DNA of 64,000 nt from Gemmatimonadota bacterium (GTDB lineage Bacteria; JAAXHH01). Made by a program: the position numbers and the translations under genes. Positions 62,947 through 64,000 of this stretch are shown here, piece by piece (the stretch's first letter is position 1; each line of letters starts with the position of its first letter). The DNA lies in assembly GCA_009841265.1 (NCBI GenBank), contig VXMB01000009.1, positions 29,951 through 93,950 of the forward strand. The letters are read 5' to 3'. The notes under the pieces were generated by a model. That model saw only the letters and a program-made list of their open reading frames with translations. It was not told where the DNA came from and searched no databases.

Positions 62947-64000
62947 TCAATCCGGAAACCTCGCTCTGGCCAGATTCATGACCTTGTTTTCGAGATCATT
63001 CAACTGCGCGTCCGTAAGGATGAGCCCCTTCTGCTCCCGAAGCACGTCATAGTAGTAGTCGTCAATGGCGTTACGCATCTCGTTCTGTGCGATCTCGTTT
63101 GACCATACGTCGACTATGTGGTGCTTCTTGATGATCTCGATGATGTCGAGAGCAGCATTGGCAATCTCCAACTCGTCGAGGGTTTTGGCGTCAGCCTGGC
63201 CATTCGCTTCCGCAAGCGATTCTCCAAGTACGCCATAGAAAGCCTCGCCGTCATCGTTGCCCCTGACCGGTTCGGGCATCTCTTGGCCGCGGTCTTCCTT
63301 GCGCGACACCTTCCCGGCGAGATCCAGAACTTGCTGCAGGTATACCCGCTCGGAAATCCGGCGCTCCCGGTAATCACGGATCGTCTCCTCTAATAGTACC
63401 GAAAATCGCCGGTAGAAGGTGGGGTCTTCATCCATTTTCTCCGTGACGGTGCGGCGCGTAGCGCTGGCAATTCGGTCGGCCTTGGACGCTTCGGTAACTC
63501 CCGACTCTTCGGCGATAGCCTTCAGCGCGTCGGGGTTGTTGATGTTGACGGGCTCGATGACGGTCTCCGCGGGCATGGCGACCACATGATCGTCGAGGAG
63601 CTTTCTGATCTGCGGCTCGAATTCCCTGACGTCGATCGTCTCCTGAAAGCGTAGGCGGACCGAGCGCCGGAGTTCGGAGAATGTCAACCAGTCGCGTTTC
63701 ATCTCGTCGATCTTCGCATCGTCGTACACGGCGTGGATCTTTTCAAAGGACAAGGATACCCGCAGGCACCGGCCGAATACTCTCAGCCTTTCGTAGAAGT
63801 CCTGGCGCTTGGCCTCGTCGGCCAGGAACTGCTCAAACTCTTCCATATCCCTTTTGTTCCGGATGGATTTAAACACATCCCAAAGGCGTTCGTGCAAGTG
63901 CTGAAGCCTATCGATCTCTTCCTTGACGTTTGCCATCGTGCCGGTTAAGTCGGATGATTCGAAGCCCTCGAGGGCGCTATAGGCGTTTAGCGCACCGTCC
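62947..64000 (-). CDS. hsdR: type I restriction enzyme HsdR, C-terminal part (partial)
   Basis: The frame runs to the right edge without a stop, so the N-terminal nuclease and helicase domains are outside the window. The visible 350 residues match the helical C-terminal region that assembles HsdR with HsdM and HsdS: DGALNAYSALEGFESSDLTG leads into LHERLWDVFKSIRNKRD, ERLRVFGRCLRVSLSFEKIH and a late VWSNEIAQNEMRNAIDDYYYD. The internal methionine at 63936 is not the true start. HsdR drives ATP-dependent translocation and cleavage of unmethylated DNA. M and S genes are expected further right. Confidence 0.88.
   Translation of the reverse strand, partial: DGALNAYSALEGFESSDLTGTMANVKEEIDRLQHLHERLWDVFKSIRNKRDMEEFEQFLADEAKRQDFYERLRVFGRCLRVSLSFEKIHAVYDDAKIDEMKRDWLTFSELRRSVRLRFQETIDVREFEPQIRKLLDDHVVAMPAETVIEPVNINNPDALKAIAEESGVTEASKADRIASATRRTVTEKMDEDPTFYRRFSVLLEETIRDYRERRISERVYLQQVLDLAGKVSRKEDRGQEMPEPVRGNDDGEAFYGVLGESLAEANGQADAKTLDELEIANAALDIIEIIKKHHIVDVWSNEIAQNEMRNAIDDYYYDVLREQKGLILTDAQLNDLENKVMNLARARFPD

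Overview
The window looks like a chromosomal segment of a Gram-negative, mostly high-GC (about 60% or more by eye) uncultured bacterium. It has an apolipoprotein N-acyltransferase, two TonB-dependent receptors, a PorV-like outer-membrane protein and several outer-membrane barrels. It also has a dense load of small-molecule catabolic genes: Gfo/Idh oxidoreductases, TIM-barrel isomerases, phytanoyl-CoA-type dioxygenases, an enolase-superfamily dehydratase, SSS and NSS symporters. That mix is typical of FCB-type environmental genomes such as Latescibacterota-like lineages. This placement is inference; no rRNA or full marker set is present.

Layout. 1-1.5 kb: the edge of a leftward gene, a dTDP-sugar 3,5-epimerase and a small membrane protein. 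1.5-8.9 kb: a leftward six-gene operon for inositol-like cyclitol catabolism (iolD, an iolE-like gene, two Gfo/Idh dehydrogenases, a second TIM-barrel isomerase and an Nramp-fold transporter without the usual metal motifs). 9-11.7 kb: two tRNA-Arg genes bracketing an outer-membrane barrel gene and an XRE regulator plus unknown-protein cassette. 11.9-14.9 kb: a PorV-like protein, a helix-hairpin-helix/barrel protein and a heptad-repeat coiled-coil protein. 14.9-18.3 kb: an arginase-family gene, then a cobalamin riboswitch with terminator controlling a BtuB-like receptor. 18.3-23 kb: an aldolase, dehydrogenase and symporter cluster and a Tat-exported P1 peptidase. 23-26 kb: clpB with an unusual repeat-palindrome far upstream. 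26-32 kb: methyltransferase, sialidase-like, lipoprotein, NHL propeller, amidohydrolase and cobyric acid synthase. 32-39.5 kb: a leftward amino-acid cluster beginning with hisB. 39.7-45.7 kb: hypothetical membrane protein, methyltransferase, Gfo/Idh, lnt, xerD-like recombinase and mannonate dehydratase. 45.8-52.5 kb: a TonB-dependent receptor, a FAH-family enzyme and a 5'-nucleotidase-like protein that has lost most metal ligands and is joined to a barrel. 52.8-56.7 kb: a BrnT/antitoxin pair and a PhyH-enolase-PhyH catabolic set.

56.9-64 kb is the clearest accessory region. An operon of two P-loop ATPases, the second carrying a winged helix and about eleven 43-residue TPR-like repeats, has lower GC and its own promoter over a perfect palindrome. 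It is followed by a small membrane coiled-coil protein, a YgjP-like metallopeptidase and the C-terminal part of a type I restriction HsdR that runs off the right edge. I regard the two-ATPase operon as the best candidate for an undescribed, possibly defensive, system; no effector domain is visible and the role is inferred only from architecture and neighbours.

Two themes recur. Promoters for the XRE regulator and for brnT place the predicted transcription start on the start codon, implying leaderless messages, with a palindrome inside the spacer. Short tandem duplications (14 to 60 bp units) occur repeatedly in coding sequence and at gene ends, suggesting frequent replication slippage. Most of the window otherwise reads as intact, tightly packed operons; no insertion sequence, prophage or CRISPR array was seen.
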